This document shows, in pieces, positions 1-6,476 of a DNA stretch of 11,389 bases. Position 1 is the first letter of the stretch; each line of letters starts with the position of its first letter. This DNA comes from Bacillota bacterium. GTDB lineage: Bacteria > Bacillota > Bacilli > Lactobacillales > Streptococcaceae. The notes below the pieces were generated by a model. It was not told where the DNA came from and did no database searches. It saw only the letters and a program-made list of their open reading frames with translations. The DNA lies in NCBI GenBank assembly GCA_021781855.1, contig JAJXWC010000062.1, forward strand, positions 1 through 11,389. Direction: 5' to 3'. Position numbers and translations under genes: made by a program.

Positions 1-843
1 AATGCTGCCATTCCGAGTGCCTACAATCTAAAAGATTTTGCAGCGAAATATCCTGAGCATTATTGGGATGCAGGAATTGCTGAGCAGTTCACGATTACTT
101 TTGGCGGTGCAGCGACGCTTGCGGGGGCACGGAGTTTCATTTTTCACAATGCAACATTTGTTCAGCGTGCGCTTGACCAATTTATTCATGACCTTGCCAT
201 TAACAAAGAACCCGCGATTGTTTTTATCAAAGGAGATGTGATTTCAGGCAGCGACAAGACGCATCAGGGCGATTTTGCACGTGGTTGGATTTCTAATATC
301 CCCAATCTCGTTTATCTTGCACCAACTAGTGAAGAAGAACTGCTTGCCATGCTTGATTGGGCAATGGAGCAGCGTGATGCACCTGTTGTCATCAATATCC
401 CAGAGCACGGCGTGGAAAATCGTCCAAGTCTCTTGACCGACTTCTCAGTGCCAAGTTATCAACTTGCTAAAGCGGGTGAACAAGTGGCGATTTTGGCACT
501 TGGCGGACTCTTTAGCCACGGGGAAAAAGTCGTCGCCGAACTTGAAAAATCGGGCATCAAAGCAAGCTTAGTCAATCCGGTCTTTATCAGTCAGCTTGAC
601 AAAGACTTCCTCGCGCAACTGACTGAAAATCACAAGGTCATCGTAACGATTGAAGATGGAGTCATCGACGGAGGATTTGGGCAAAAAGTGGCGGCTTTTC
701 TTGGACAATTTGATGTAAAAGTCCTCAATTTTGGTGCAGCAAAAGAATTTAACGATGAAATACCAGTAACGGAGCTCTATGAGCGTTATCACCTTACACC
801 AGAACTGATGAGTGCTGACATTCTTGCAGCCTTGAGAGCATGA
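1..843 (+). CDS. DXS-like (1-deoxyxylulose-5-phosphate synthase family) protein, C-terminal part
   Basis: The frame is open from base 1 to the TGA at 841-843 (280 residues), so the N-terminal roughly 340 residues lie outside the window; the internal GTG at 238 is not the start. The fragment covers the pyrimidine-binding and C-terminal transketolase domains. Visible family marks are WDAGIAEQ (residues 22-29; E28 matches the thiamine-diphosphate-activating glutamate, E. coli E370), ATFVQRALDQ (51-60), THQG (87-90, the DXS histidine H431) and a C-terminal domain with GFGQKV. Aligned by eye with E. coli DXS, two arginines known to bind substrate phosphate are absent: R420 of DRAG falls in KGDV (77-80), and R478 of RYPRG falls in NIPEH (132-136). 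DXS makes deoxyxylulose 5-phosphate from pyruvate and glyceraldehyde 3-phosphate; this protein may be a relative with another acceptor. It overlaps yidD by 4 nt (ATGA). Confidence 0.85.
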   Translation, partial: NAAIPSAYNLKDFAAKYPEHYWDAGIAEQFTITFGGAATLAGARSFIFHNATFVQRALDQFIHDLAINKEPAIVFIKGDVISGSDKTHQGDFARGWISNIPNLVYLAPTSEEELLAMLDWAMEQRDAPVVINIPEHGVENRPSLLTDFSVPSYQLAKAGEQVAILALGGLFSHGEKVVAELEKSGIKASLVNPVFISQLDKDFLAQLTENHKVIVTIEDGVIDGGFGQKVAAFLGQFDVKVLNFGAAKEFNDEIPVTELYERYHLTPELMSADILAALRA

Positions 844-1121
844 AAAAAGTTTTCATTGCATTTGTCCGCTTTTATCAGCGTTTTATCTCGCCACTCACGC
901 CGCCATCCTGTCGTTATTATCCGACTTGCTCGAGCTATATGATTCAGGCACTGCAAAAACACGGTGCAGTCAAAGGGCTACTCATGGGCTGCGCACGGAT
1001 TTTGCGCTGTCACCCCTTTTGCACACCAGGCTACGACCTCGTTCCTGACTATTTTAGTCTCAAGCGAAATTGGGCAGAACCAGAAGATAAAGAAGAAAAA
1101 AATGACTTACATTTTCATTAA
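840..1121 (+). CDS. yidD: YidD, membrane protein insertion efficiency factor
   Basis: A 93-residue protein of the YidD (UPF0161) family, which assists YidC/SecYEG insertion of inner-membrane proteins and sits at the inner face of the membrane through an amphipathic N-terminus. The family signature is clear: FYQRFISPL (11-19), SCRYYPTCSSY (23-33) and ILRCHPF (54-60), followed by a proline/glycine stretch GYDLVPDYF. Cysteines lie at 24, 30, 51, 57 and 61. The C-terminal tail (80-93) is acidic and lysine-rich and is partly dictated by the terminator stem beneath it. Its ATG overlaps the stop of the DXS-like gene (ATGA at 840-843), implying translational coupling; only a weak GAGAG precedes it. 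In many bacteria yidD sits near rnpA/yidC; here it does not. Confidence 0.95.
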   Translation: MKKVFIAFVRFYQRFISPLTPPSCRYYPTCSSYMIQALQKHGAVKGLLMGCARILRCHPFCTPGYDLVPDYFSLKRNWAEPEDKEEKNDLHFH

Positions 1122-1131
1122 GTCATTTTTT
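1097..1131 (+). terminator. Intrinsic terminator overlapping the 3' end of yidD
   Basis: A perfect 13-bp stem (1097-1109 with 1119-1131) and a 9-nt loop, with an A-run on the left and a T-run on the right arm, so it can work in either direction. The yidD stop codon TAA (1119-1121) is the first three bases of the right arm; the last codons of yidD therefore form the stem. Confidence 0.9.
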
Positions 1132-1142
1132 GTAAAAATAAA

Positions 1143-1180
1143 AGAAATCGCTACCAAATCTACTTCAAAAATGATAAAAT
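1143..1180 (+). promoter_or_regulatory. Candidate cre (CcpA) site and extended -10 promoter for the phospho-beta-glucosidase
   Basis: AGAAATCGCTACCA (1143-1156) matches 12 of 14 positions of the catabolite-responsive element consensus TGWAANCGNTNWCA, including the central CG. An extended -10, TGATAAAAT (1172-1180), follows; no good -35 is seen, and the cre candidate covers where it would lie. CcpA bound there would block transcription when preferred sugars are present, which fits a gene for beta-glucoside use. Consensus match only. Confidence 0.5.
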
Positions 1181-1212
1181 GATAATAGAAAAACGAAGAA
1201 AGAGAGAAAAAA

Positions 1213-2646
1213 ATGCCATTTAAAAAAGATTTCCTCTGGGGTGGCGCAACAGCTGCCAATCAATGCGAAGGCGGCTACAATTTGGACGGACGTGGTCTTG
1301 CCAATGTCGATGTTGTGCCTCACGGTAAAGACCGTTTTGCCATCATCACAGGTGAGATGAAGCATCTTGATTTCGATGACGCTCATTTTTATCCCGCCAA
1401 AGAAGCGATTGATATGTATCATCACTGGAAAGAAGACCTGGCGCTCTTTGCTGAAATGGGATTCAAAACCTACAGGATGTCGCTTGCGTGGACAAGGATT
1501 TTTCCTAACGGTGATGAGACAGCACCCAATGAAGCAGGGCTGAAATTCTACGAGGACATTTTCAAAGAATGTAAACGTTTGGGGATTGAGCCTTTGGTGA
1601 CGATTACGCATTTTGACTGTCCGATTCATCTGATTAAGGAATACGGCGGCTGGCGCAATCGGAAGATGGTGGATTTCTACCAAAATCTGGCGCGCGTGAT
1701 TTTTACCCGCTTCAAAGGTTTAGTGCACTATTGGCTGACGTTCAACGAGATTAATGTCTTGCTTCATGCCCCTTTTATGGGAGCAGGTATTGTCTTTGAG
1801 GAAGGCGAAGACCACAATCAAGTTAAATATACAGCGGCACATCACGAGTTGCTTGCCTCAGCGCTTGCCACAAAAATTGCTCACGAAATTGACCCAGAAA
1901 ACAAAATCGGCTGCATGCTGGCGGCTGGCGAATTTTACCCTTACGATTGTAATCCCGAAAATGTTCTCGAAGCGCAAAAACAAAATCGCGATAACCTCTT
2001 TTTCATTGATGTCCAATCACGTGGCAAGTATCCTCATTATTTCTTGAAAGATTTGGAACGCAAAGGAGTAAGTCTTCCGATTGAAGAAGGGGATTTAGCT
2101 ATTTTGGCGGCACATACCGTTGACTTTGTGTCCTTCAGCTATTATTCGAGTCGGGTGGCAAAAGCTGCTACTGAAAATACTGAAAAATCAGCAGGAAATC
2201 TTTTTGATTCTGTGGAAAATCCCTATCTGCGCTCCAGTGAATGGGGCTGGCAGATTGACCCTGTCGGCTTACGTATCACGATGAATACCGCCTATGACCG
2301 CTATCAAAAACCACTTTTCGTTGTTGAAAATGGACTTGGAGCTGTTGATGTCCCAGATGAGAATGGTTTTGTTTCTGACGATTATCGGATTGCTTATATG
2401 GCAGCGCATATTGCAGAAATGAAAAAAGCAGTAGAACTAGACGGCGTGGAGCTGCTTGGATATACAAGCTGGGGCTGCATTGACCTTGTGTCTGCGGGTA
2501 CAGGAGAAATGAGCAAACGCTATGGCTTCATCTATGTTGACCGTGATGATGCGGGCAATGGCACTTTGAAGCGCACACCTAAAAAATCGTTTAATTGGTA
2601 CAAAAAAGTCATTGCAACTAACGGTGAAGATTTGACAAATGACTAA
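1213..2646 (+). CDS. 6-phospho-beta-glucosidase (glycoside hydrolase family 1)
   Basis: A 477-residue cytoplasmic GH1 enzyme of full length for the family. It hydrolyses 6-phospho-beta-glucosides (cellobiose-, salicin- or arbutin-6-phosphate) brought in by a PTS, giving glucose 6-phosphate and the aglycone. Visible marks: FLWGGATAANQCEG at the N-terminus, the acid/base E179 in TFNEIN (176-181), the nucleophile E372 in VVENG (370-374), and the phosphate-binding set S427, K435 and Y437 in VSAGTGEMSKRYGF, which separates phospho-glycosidases from plain beta-glucosidases. The YTSWGCIDLVS context resembles 6-phospho-beta-glucosidases rather than LacG. The start ATG follows a purine-rich AGAAAGAGAG. 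The gene stands alone between two terminators with no PTS gene beside it, so the transporter must be elsewhere. Exact substrate unknown. Confidence 0.92.
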   Translation: MPFKKDFLWGGATAANQCEGGYNLDGRGLANVDVVPHGKDRFAIITGEMKHLDFDDAHFYPAKEAIDMYHHWKEDLALFAEMGFKTYRMSLAWTRIFPNGDETAPNEAGLKFYEDIFKECKRLGIEPLVTITHFDCPIHLIKEYGGWRNRKMVDFYQNLARVIFTRFKGLVHYWLTFNEINVLLHAPFMGAGIVFEEGEDHNQVKYTAAHHELLASALATKIAHEIDPENKIGCMLAAGEFYPYDCNPENVLEAQKQNRDNLFFIDVQSRGKYPHYFLKDLERKGVSLPIEEGDLAILAAHTVDFVSFSYYSSRVAKAATENTEKSAGNLFDSVENPYLRSSEWGWQIDPVGLRITMNTAYDRYQKPLFVVENGLGAVDVPDENGFVSDDYRIAYMAAHIAEMKKAVELDGVELLGYTSWGCIDLVSAGTGEMSKRYGFIYVDRDDAGNGTLKRTPKKSFNWYKKVIATNGEDLTND

Positions 2647-2648
2647 AA

Positions 2649-2673
2649 AAAACGACTGATTATCAGTCGTTTT
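2649..2673 (+). terminator. Intrinsic terminator after the phospho-beta-glucosidase
   Basis: An 11-bp stem (2649-2659 with 2663-2673) closed by a TTA loop, starting two bases after the stop codon, with an A-run before and T-run in the right arm. Confidence 0.88.
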
Positions 2674-2706
2674 CATTTTGACAAAAGAGGTAAATCCTGC
2701 GGAAAA

Positions 2707-2715
2707 TGATATAAT
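2707..2715 (+). promoter_or_regulatory. Extended -10 promoter (TGATATAAT) of menG-clc
   Basis: A perfect extended -10, TGATATAAT, with TATAAT at 2710-2715. No -35 is present at 16-18 bp; a TTGACA at 2678-2683 is 26 bp away, too far to pair with it. Transcription should start about 7 bases on, at 2722-2723, which is the A of the likely menG ATG, so the message would have little or no leader. Confidence 0.7.
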
Positions 2716-2722
2716 GAAAAGC

Positions 2723-3460
2723 ATGACAGAAGTAAATGAAGAACGAGTACATGAGATTTTTAATAAAATTTCGGTCGATTATGATAAGATGAACAGCATC
2801 ATTAGTTTTAAGCAACATGATATTTGGCGGGCGGCAACGATGCGGAAAATGGGAGATTTGACGGGACTGACAGTGTTGGATTTGTGCTGCGGTACAGGAG
2901 ATTGGACGCTAGATTTGGCACGAGCTGTGGGAGATACTGGCAGTGTAGTAGGTTTGGATTTTTCGGAAAATATGCTAGCGATTGCCGAGCAAAAAATGAC
3001 AATGAAGAAGCTGATAAATGTAAATTTAATCCAAGGAAATGCAATGGATTTACCTTTTGCGGACGCTTCGTTTGATGTGGTGACAATTGGTTACGGCTTG
3101 CGTAATACGCCAGATTATTTGACAGTGCTGCGAGAGATTTTTCGGGTGCTACGTGCTGGCGGACGAGCAGTTTGCATTGATACATCACAGCCGACTTTTC
3201 CTGTTTATAAGCAGGCTTTCGGTCTTTATTTTCATAATATTATGCCTTTGTTCGGCAAAGTTTTTGCAAAATCGTATGATGAATACCGTTGGCTGCAAAA
3301 ATCGGCACGTGAATTTCCTGATGCAAAGAAACTAAAACTCTTGTTCGAACAAGCGTGTTTTTCTGATGTCACTTACAAATTACATGGTGGTGGAGCTGTG
3401 GCCAGTCATTTTGCAAGAAAATCAGCACGTCCAAAGTCAAATATTAGAATCGGAAAATAA
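2723..3460 (+). CDS. menG: Demethylmenaquinone C-methyltransferase (MenG/UbiE)
   Basis: A 245-residue SAM-dependent methyltransferase of the MenG/UbiE family, which performs the last step of menaquinone synthesis (demethylmenaquinone to menaquinone) at the membrane. Visible marks: RVHEIFNKIS near the N-terminus, SAM motif I VLDLCCGTGDW (51-61), GLDFSENML (77-85), GNAMDLPF (105-112), TIGYGLRNTPDYL (121-133) and KSYDEYRWLQ (183-192). The ATG at 2723 is chosen because family members begin a few residues before this RVHEIF motif. Upstream in-frame starts at 2678 (TTG) and 2714 (ATG) lie before or inside the promoter -10. No Shine-Dalgarno sequence is correctly placed before 2714 or 2723. The usual family C-terminus is followed by about 12 extra residues. 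The stop overlaps the clc start (TAATG). Lactococci use menaquinone for haem-dependent respiration and extracellular electron transfer. Confidence 0.92.
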   Translation: MTEVNEERVHEIFNKISVDYDKMNSIISFKQHDIWRAATMRKMGDLTGLTVLDLCCGTGDWTLDLARAVGDTGSVVGLDFSENMLAIAEQKMTMKKLINVNLIQGNAMDLPFADASFDVVTIGYGLRNTPDYLTVLREIFRVLRAGGRAVCIDTSQPTFPVYKQAFGLYFHNIMPLFGKVFAKSYDEYRWLQKSAREFPDAKKLKLLFEQACFSDVTYKLHGGGAVASHFARKSARPKSNIRIGK

Positions 3461-4998
3461 TGAAACTCAAAGATTTAGAGAAATCATCAAATAAAAACTT
3501 GTATCTACTCGGACTTAGTATGCTTGTCGGACTTGCAGCGGGGCTTTTAGCGAGTCTTTATCGGTTGGCACTACAAGAAGCCGAAAATATCGGACGTTTT
3601 TGGTATGCTCAAGTGGTAAAGCATCCAGTAGAACTGGTTTTTCTTGTGCCGATGCTTGCTTTGCTGGCGTTTTTCGTGACTTGGTTTATGAAAAAATACC
3701 CAATGTCGAGCGGTTCAGGAATTCCGCAAGTCAAAGGGCAACTTCAGGGATATTTTAAGGCAAATTGGTTTACAACAGCTTTTGCAAAATTCATTGCAGG
3801 AACCTTGGCGATGCTTGCAGGCTTATCTTTAGGACGAGAAGGTCCATCTATTCAGCTTGGCAGCAGTATGGGGCAGGCGATTGGTGAAAAATTTGCTCAA
3901 ACAGAACGACATCGGCGTATTTTGATGGCATCGGGTGCCTCAGCAGGTTTGTCAGCGGCTTTTAATGCCCCTTTATCTGGTGTGATGTTTACTTTAGAAG
4001 AGGTTTTTAAATATTTTTCTCCCTTGATTCTGCTGACTTGTATGACTTCAGCAGTCGTGGCAGATAGTGTCTCTCGAGTAATTTTCGGAGGCAGCGCAGT
4101 CTTTCATTTTGATATTACTGGTTCTATTGCTTTGAGAGATTATTGGCTTTTACTGATTTTGGGTGTGGTTTTAGGAGGATTCGGCGCAATTTACAATGCG
4201 ACCTTGCTCGCTGGGCAACGCTGGTTTAAAAAAATTCGTTTACCTTATGGACGTGTGCTGATTTCATTTCTGGCAGCGGGGGTTATGGGGCTAGTTTTTC
4301 CGTTGGTAATTGGGAGTGGTCATGTGCTGATTGACCAGTTGACTTTCGGTTGGTCCTTGGGCTTCTTGTGCTTGGTTTTTATTGCGAAATTTTTTATTTC
4401 GATGATTTCTTATACTTCGGGCGTGCCAGGAGGGATTTTCTTTCCTTTACTTGTGCTTGGTGCTAGTTTGGGGGCAGTTTTCGCTACTTTTGCGATTGTG
4501 ACTTTTCATTTGCCAAGCAGTTGGTTTGCAAATTTTGTAATTTTGTCAATGGCGGGAACCTTTACTGCGATTGTGCGCGCACCGATGACAGGAATTTTGC
4601 TACTGGTTGAAATGACAGGCTCATTTTCGCATTTGCTTCCGTTGGCTTTAGTCTCGCTTGTTGCTTATGTTGTGGCCGATTTGTTGAAGGCAGAGCCAAT
4701 TTATGACCGTTTGCTTGCTAATATGCTGGCGGAAACGTCGCCTAATTCGTCTGAAAGTGATGAAAAGATGATGTTTGAGACGATTGTCCAGTTTGATTCA
4801 GCAGCAGAGCGTAAAAGTGTGGCTGAACTTGCACTTCCAGAAGATTGCTTACTAGTTTCAGTGCATCGGTCAGGAAAAGATATAATTCCGCATGGCAATA
4901 CGCAGCTTTTGGCTGGTGATTATCTGACTTTTATGATTAATCGCACAGATGAGACCAATGCGCGAGAGGAAATCCGAACGATTTTGAGTGAAAAATGA
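3460..4998 (+). CDS. ClC-family chloride/proton exchanger with C-terminal TrkA-C domain
   Basis: A 512-residue multi-pass membrane protein. The ClC core spans about residues 13-420 and carries the selectivity motif GSGIPQ (85-90, serine kept), GREGP (125-129) with gating glutamate E127, LEE (179-181) matching the internal proton glutamate (E. coli ClC E203), GGIFFP (324-329) and EPIYDRLL with Y415 matching the central tyrosine Y445. Having both glutamates, it should be a 2Cl-/1H+ exchanger rather than a channel; the serine argues against a fluoride-type ClC. A TrkA-C/RCK_C-like ligand domain (about 437-512) follows, suggesting regulation by a small molecule. Its ATG overlaps the menG stop by one base, so the two are cotranscribed and probably translationally coupled. 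Such exchangers are linked to acid tolerance. No terminator is visible after it. Confidence 0.93.
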   Translation: MKLKDLEKSSNKNLYLLGLSMLVGLAAGLLASLYRLALQEAENIGRFWYAQVVKHPVELVFLVPMLALLAFFVTWFMKKYPMSSGSGIPQVKGQLQGYFKANWFTTAFAKFIAGTLAMLAGLSLGREGPSIQLGSSMGQAIGEKFAQTERHRRILMASGASAGLSAAFNAPLSGVMFTLEEVFKYFSPLILLTCMTSAVVADSVSRVIFGGSAVFHFDITGSIALRDYWLLLILGVVLGGFGAIYNATLLAGQRWFKKIRLPYGRVLISFLAAGVMGLVFPLVIGSGHVLIDQLTFGWSLGFLCLVFIAKFFISMISYTSGVPGGIFFPLLVLGASLGAVFATFAIVTFHLPSSWFANFVILSMAGTFTAIVRAPMTGILLLVEMTGSFSHLLPLALVSLVAYVVADLLKAEPIYDRLLANMLAETSPNSSESDEKMMFETIVQFDSAAERKSVAELALPEDCLLVSVHRSGKDIIPHGNTQLLAGDYLTFMINRTDETNAREEIRTILSEK

Positions 4999-5054
4999 AG
5001 CAGAGACTAAATTTGAAGTTGGCACGTACTGCTGAGAGAGATTGGACAGACAAG

Positions 5055-5630
5055 TTAAGGATTTCCGATTCCTTTATACATGAGGTTGTACATGGATGTT
5101 TTCATCAAATAGAGAAATTTCGGTCTAAATAGATTCGGCTCAGCCGGATTGTCTGAATTTAGCCAAAGAATAAGCATAGAGATGAGAAAAGAATTCCAAA
5201 ATATTGCAAGGTCTTTCGCCGAGATAATTGGACTTAGATGATGTTCTTTGACGAGAAATTCGTAACGTTCTTGAAGCCACGAGTAAGAAGCTTCGGCAGT
5301 CAGCTGCAAGGGAGAAAAGGGGAGGTCGCTTTTGATGAGAATTTGCAGTTCTTCATGGTGTGACCAAAGGACCCCAAGCCAGACGTCAGCAAAAATTTCA
5401 AGCGGTGTGTCGCTTGCGCTATGTTTAAAAAGTTCATCGTTGATTTCGGTAAGAATACCTAGATTAATATAATCCACAATGCCGCTGATACCACGGTTAT
5501 TAAAATTTTTTTGAATCGCATTTCGTGTGATGCCTGATTGTTTAGAAAGTTCTTCAATATTGAGCTTACCTCCCTCAACTGCAAGTTTTAGGAGTGTGTG
5601 AATGATGATTTGTTTTGTATCTTTTGCCAT
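5055..5630 (-). CDS. TetR/AcrR-type transcriptional regulator
   Basis: A 191-residue protein with an N-terminal TetR-like helix-turn-helix (about 8-55): ELSKQSGITRNAIQKNF matches the recognition-helix pattern of the family, although the usual tyrosine-phenylalanine pair is N-F here. Residues 60-191 are helical, variable and ligand-binding in type; no ligand can be inferred. The ATG (5628-5630) has a good Shine-Dalgarno AAGGA about eight bases before it. The gene converges on clc with a 56-bp gap and no obvious terminator. Its upstream region is the structured element of 5663-5964 in the same orientation, so its mRNA could carry a leader of about 330 nt. The regulator could act on itself or on clc-side genes; no clear operator palindrome was found. 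Confidence 0.85.
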   Translation of the reverse strand: MAKDTKQIIIHTLLKLAVEGGKLNIEELSKQSGITRNAIQKNFNNRGISGIVDYINLGILTEINDELFKHSASDTPLEIFADVWLGVLWSHHEELQILIKSDLPFSPLQLTAEASYSWLQERYEFLVKEHHLSPIISAKDLAIFWNSFLISMLILWLNSDNPAEPNLFRPKFLYLMKTSMYNLMYKGIGNP

Positions 5631-5662
5631 TTGATTTTCCTTAAAGATATGAACTGACCGTT

Positions 5663-5964
5663 TTGAAGTGATGATTCAGGGGACAACCTGACATTAAAGC
5701 TATCAGGTCGCCCTGTCCGTGAAATCTATGTGCTAAAGCACCAAGGCCCCACGGCAGTAGAACGAAAGCAGAGTTTATTGCACTTATCCCGCCGCCTTAG
5801 AGGCGAGGAATTTAGCCACTTTAGTGGCACAGCAAGCATTAATAGTACGCACTTGCTAGGTTAAACCAATGAAAAATGATACGAGATGGCTTGCGAAAGC
5901 TCTGGCTTGTATATGTTCATTCACTTTAAGAAGGCAATTCAGTTCTTGTAGTAATTTTATAACA
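5663..5964 (-). ncRNA. Structured RNA-like element, copy A (IS200/IS605 right-end or omega-RNA-like)
   Basis: No protein gene fits here, but on the minus strand a series of hairpins follows a good -10 (TGGTATAAT). Reading that strand: AGCAAG/CTTGCT, GCCAC/GTGGC, CGCCT/AGGCG, CCGTG/CACGG enclosing GTGCT/AGCAC, and finally GGACA..ACCTG with CAGGT-TGTCC (5681-5713 region). The last 112 bases (5663-5774) align with 6306-6431 on the plus strand: core identity is 64 of 74, with 9 of 10 differences being transitions. Copy A alone has a 21-nt insertion carrying part of the GTGCT/AGCAC hairpin. Homology ends at ATCACTTCAA (5672 to 5663 on the minus strand), like a transposon right end. My best guess is a solo TnpB-type omega-RNA/right end; a cis-acting leader of tetR is the alternative. 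Existence of the repeat is sure; identity is not. Confidence 0.5.
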
Positions 5965-5970
5965 AAATTG

Positions 5971-5979
5971 ATTATACCA
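5971..5979 (-). promoter_or_regulatory. Extended -10 promoter (TGGTATAAT) driving copy A / tetR leader
   Basis: On the minus strand a perfect extended -10 TGGTATAAT lies at 5979-5971; only a poor -35 (TTTCTA, 18-bp spacing) is seen. It would start RNA near 5964, reading through the structured element toward tetR. Confidence 0.5.
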
Positions 5980-6021
5980 AAAATTAGATTTAGATAGAAA
6001 AATATAAACTGAATTGGGTTA

Positions 6022-6180
6022 GATTTGGCAAATACTACTATCTATATATTTTACGCCATGGACTCTTATAGGTCAGTTTAAAAGGTAGGGTGGCGGAAAG
6101 AAAACAGCAGAATCGGTGAGCTATTTAACCTATACAACATCAAATGCAGTCGAAGTTATCTCAAACCCGTTTGCCAAATC
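6022..6180 (+). other. Nested inverted repeats at the start of the copy B region
   Basis: An 11-bp perfect inverted repeat, GATTTGGCAAA (6022-6032) and TTTGCCAAATC (6170-6180), encloses a second pair, TATAGGT (6067-6073) and ACCTATA (6128-6134). A possible promoter overlaps the left arm (TTGGCA 6025-6030, 16-bp gap, TATTTT 6047-6052). TTTAC at 6050-6054 resembles the target/TAM type of IS200/IS605 left ends. The open frame across this stretch (6116-6484) resembles nothing known and is not called. Confidence 0.4.
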
Positions 6181-6203
6181 CAAAGATTTTATCTCATCAG
6201 GGG

Positions 6204-6431
6204 CCTCTTTAGACCGTAGGATGAGTGCACTATCTCCGCAACTTTGCTGCTACGGTGTCCTAAAGCGAGGTATTTCAATTATCAACCGCCTAGTTAGAAT
6301 GACAAGCTATGCTTTTGTTCTACTGCTGTGGGTTCTTGGCGGACAGGGTGACCTGGTAGCTTTGGTGTCAGGTTGTCCTCTAACATCAGTGGAGGAGAAA
6401 GAATCTCCCACCGATGAAGTAATCACTTCAA
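6204..6431 (+). ncRNA. Structured RNA-like element, copy B (IS200/IS605 right-end or omega-RNA-like)
   Basis: A long imperfect stem opens the element: CCT-CTTTAG-ACCGTAG (6204-6219) with CTACGGT (6250-6256), CTAAAG (6260-6265) and AGG (6268-6270), interrupted by small bulges. The conserved block (6306-6431) shares with copy A the stretch around TTCTACTGC, the hairpin GGACA..ACCTG/CAGGT-TGTCC, and the terminal ATCACTTCAA (6422-6431). Here the end forms a 6-bp hairpin, TGAAGT-AATC-ACTTCA (6415-6430). Copy B also has an insertion with a GTGGAG/CTCCCAC stem (about 6388-6411); a CTCCCAC arm near the end recalls right ends of TnpB elements. No tnpB is present; only a weak KRGISIINRL-like run at 6264-6293 hints at a TnpB tail. 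It points toward the oxidoreductase gene, which has its own promoter. Confidence 0.48.
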
Positions 6432-6476
6432 TTCAGAAAAATTCATGGGGATTGATTTTGCGACTTTGTCAAAAAC

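Noticed and set aside
238..843. Separate gene starting at GTG 238
   Set aside because: The frame is open and clearly homologous back to base 1, so this is an internal codon of the DXS-like gene.
1165..1683. Long antisense ORF over the phospho-beta-glucosidase gene
   Set aside because: It is a shadow of the GH1 reading frame; no motif or ribosome site.
2678..2722. Longer MenG starting at TTG 2678 or ATG 2714
   Set aside because: The extra residues lie upstream of the family start and overlap the -10 promoter; no Shine-Dalgarno supports them.
6061..6120. T-box-like GGGTGG motif at 6088-6093
   Set aside because: No T-box antiterminator sequence, specifier loop context or aminoacyl/amino-acid gene follows.
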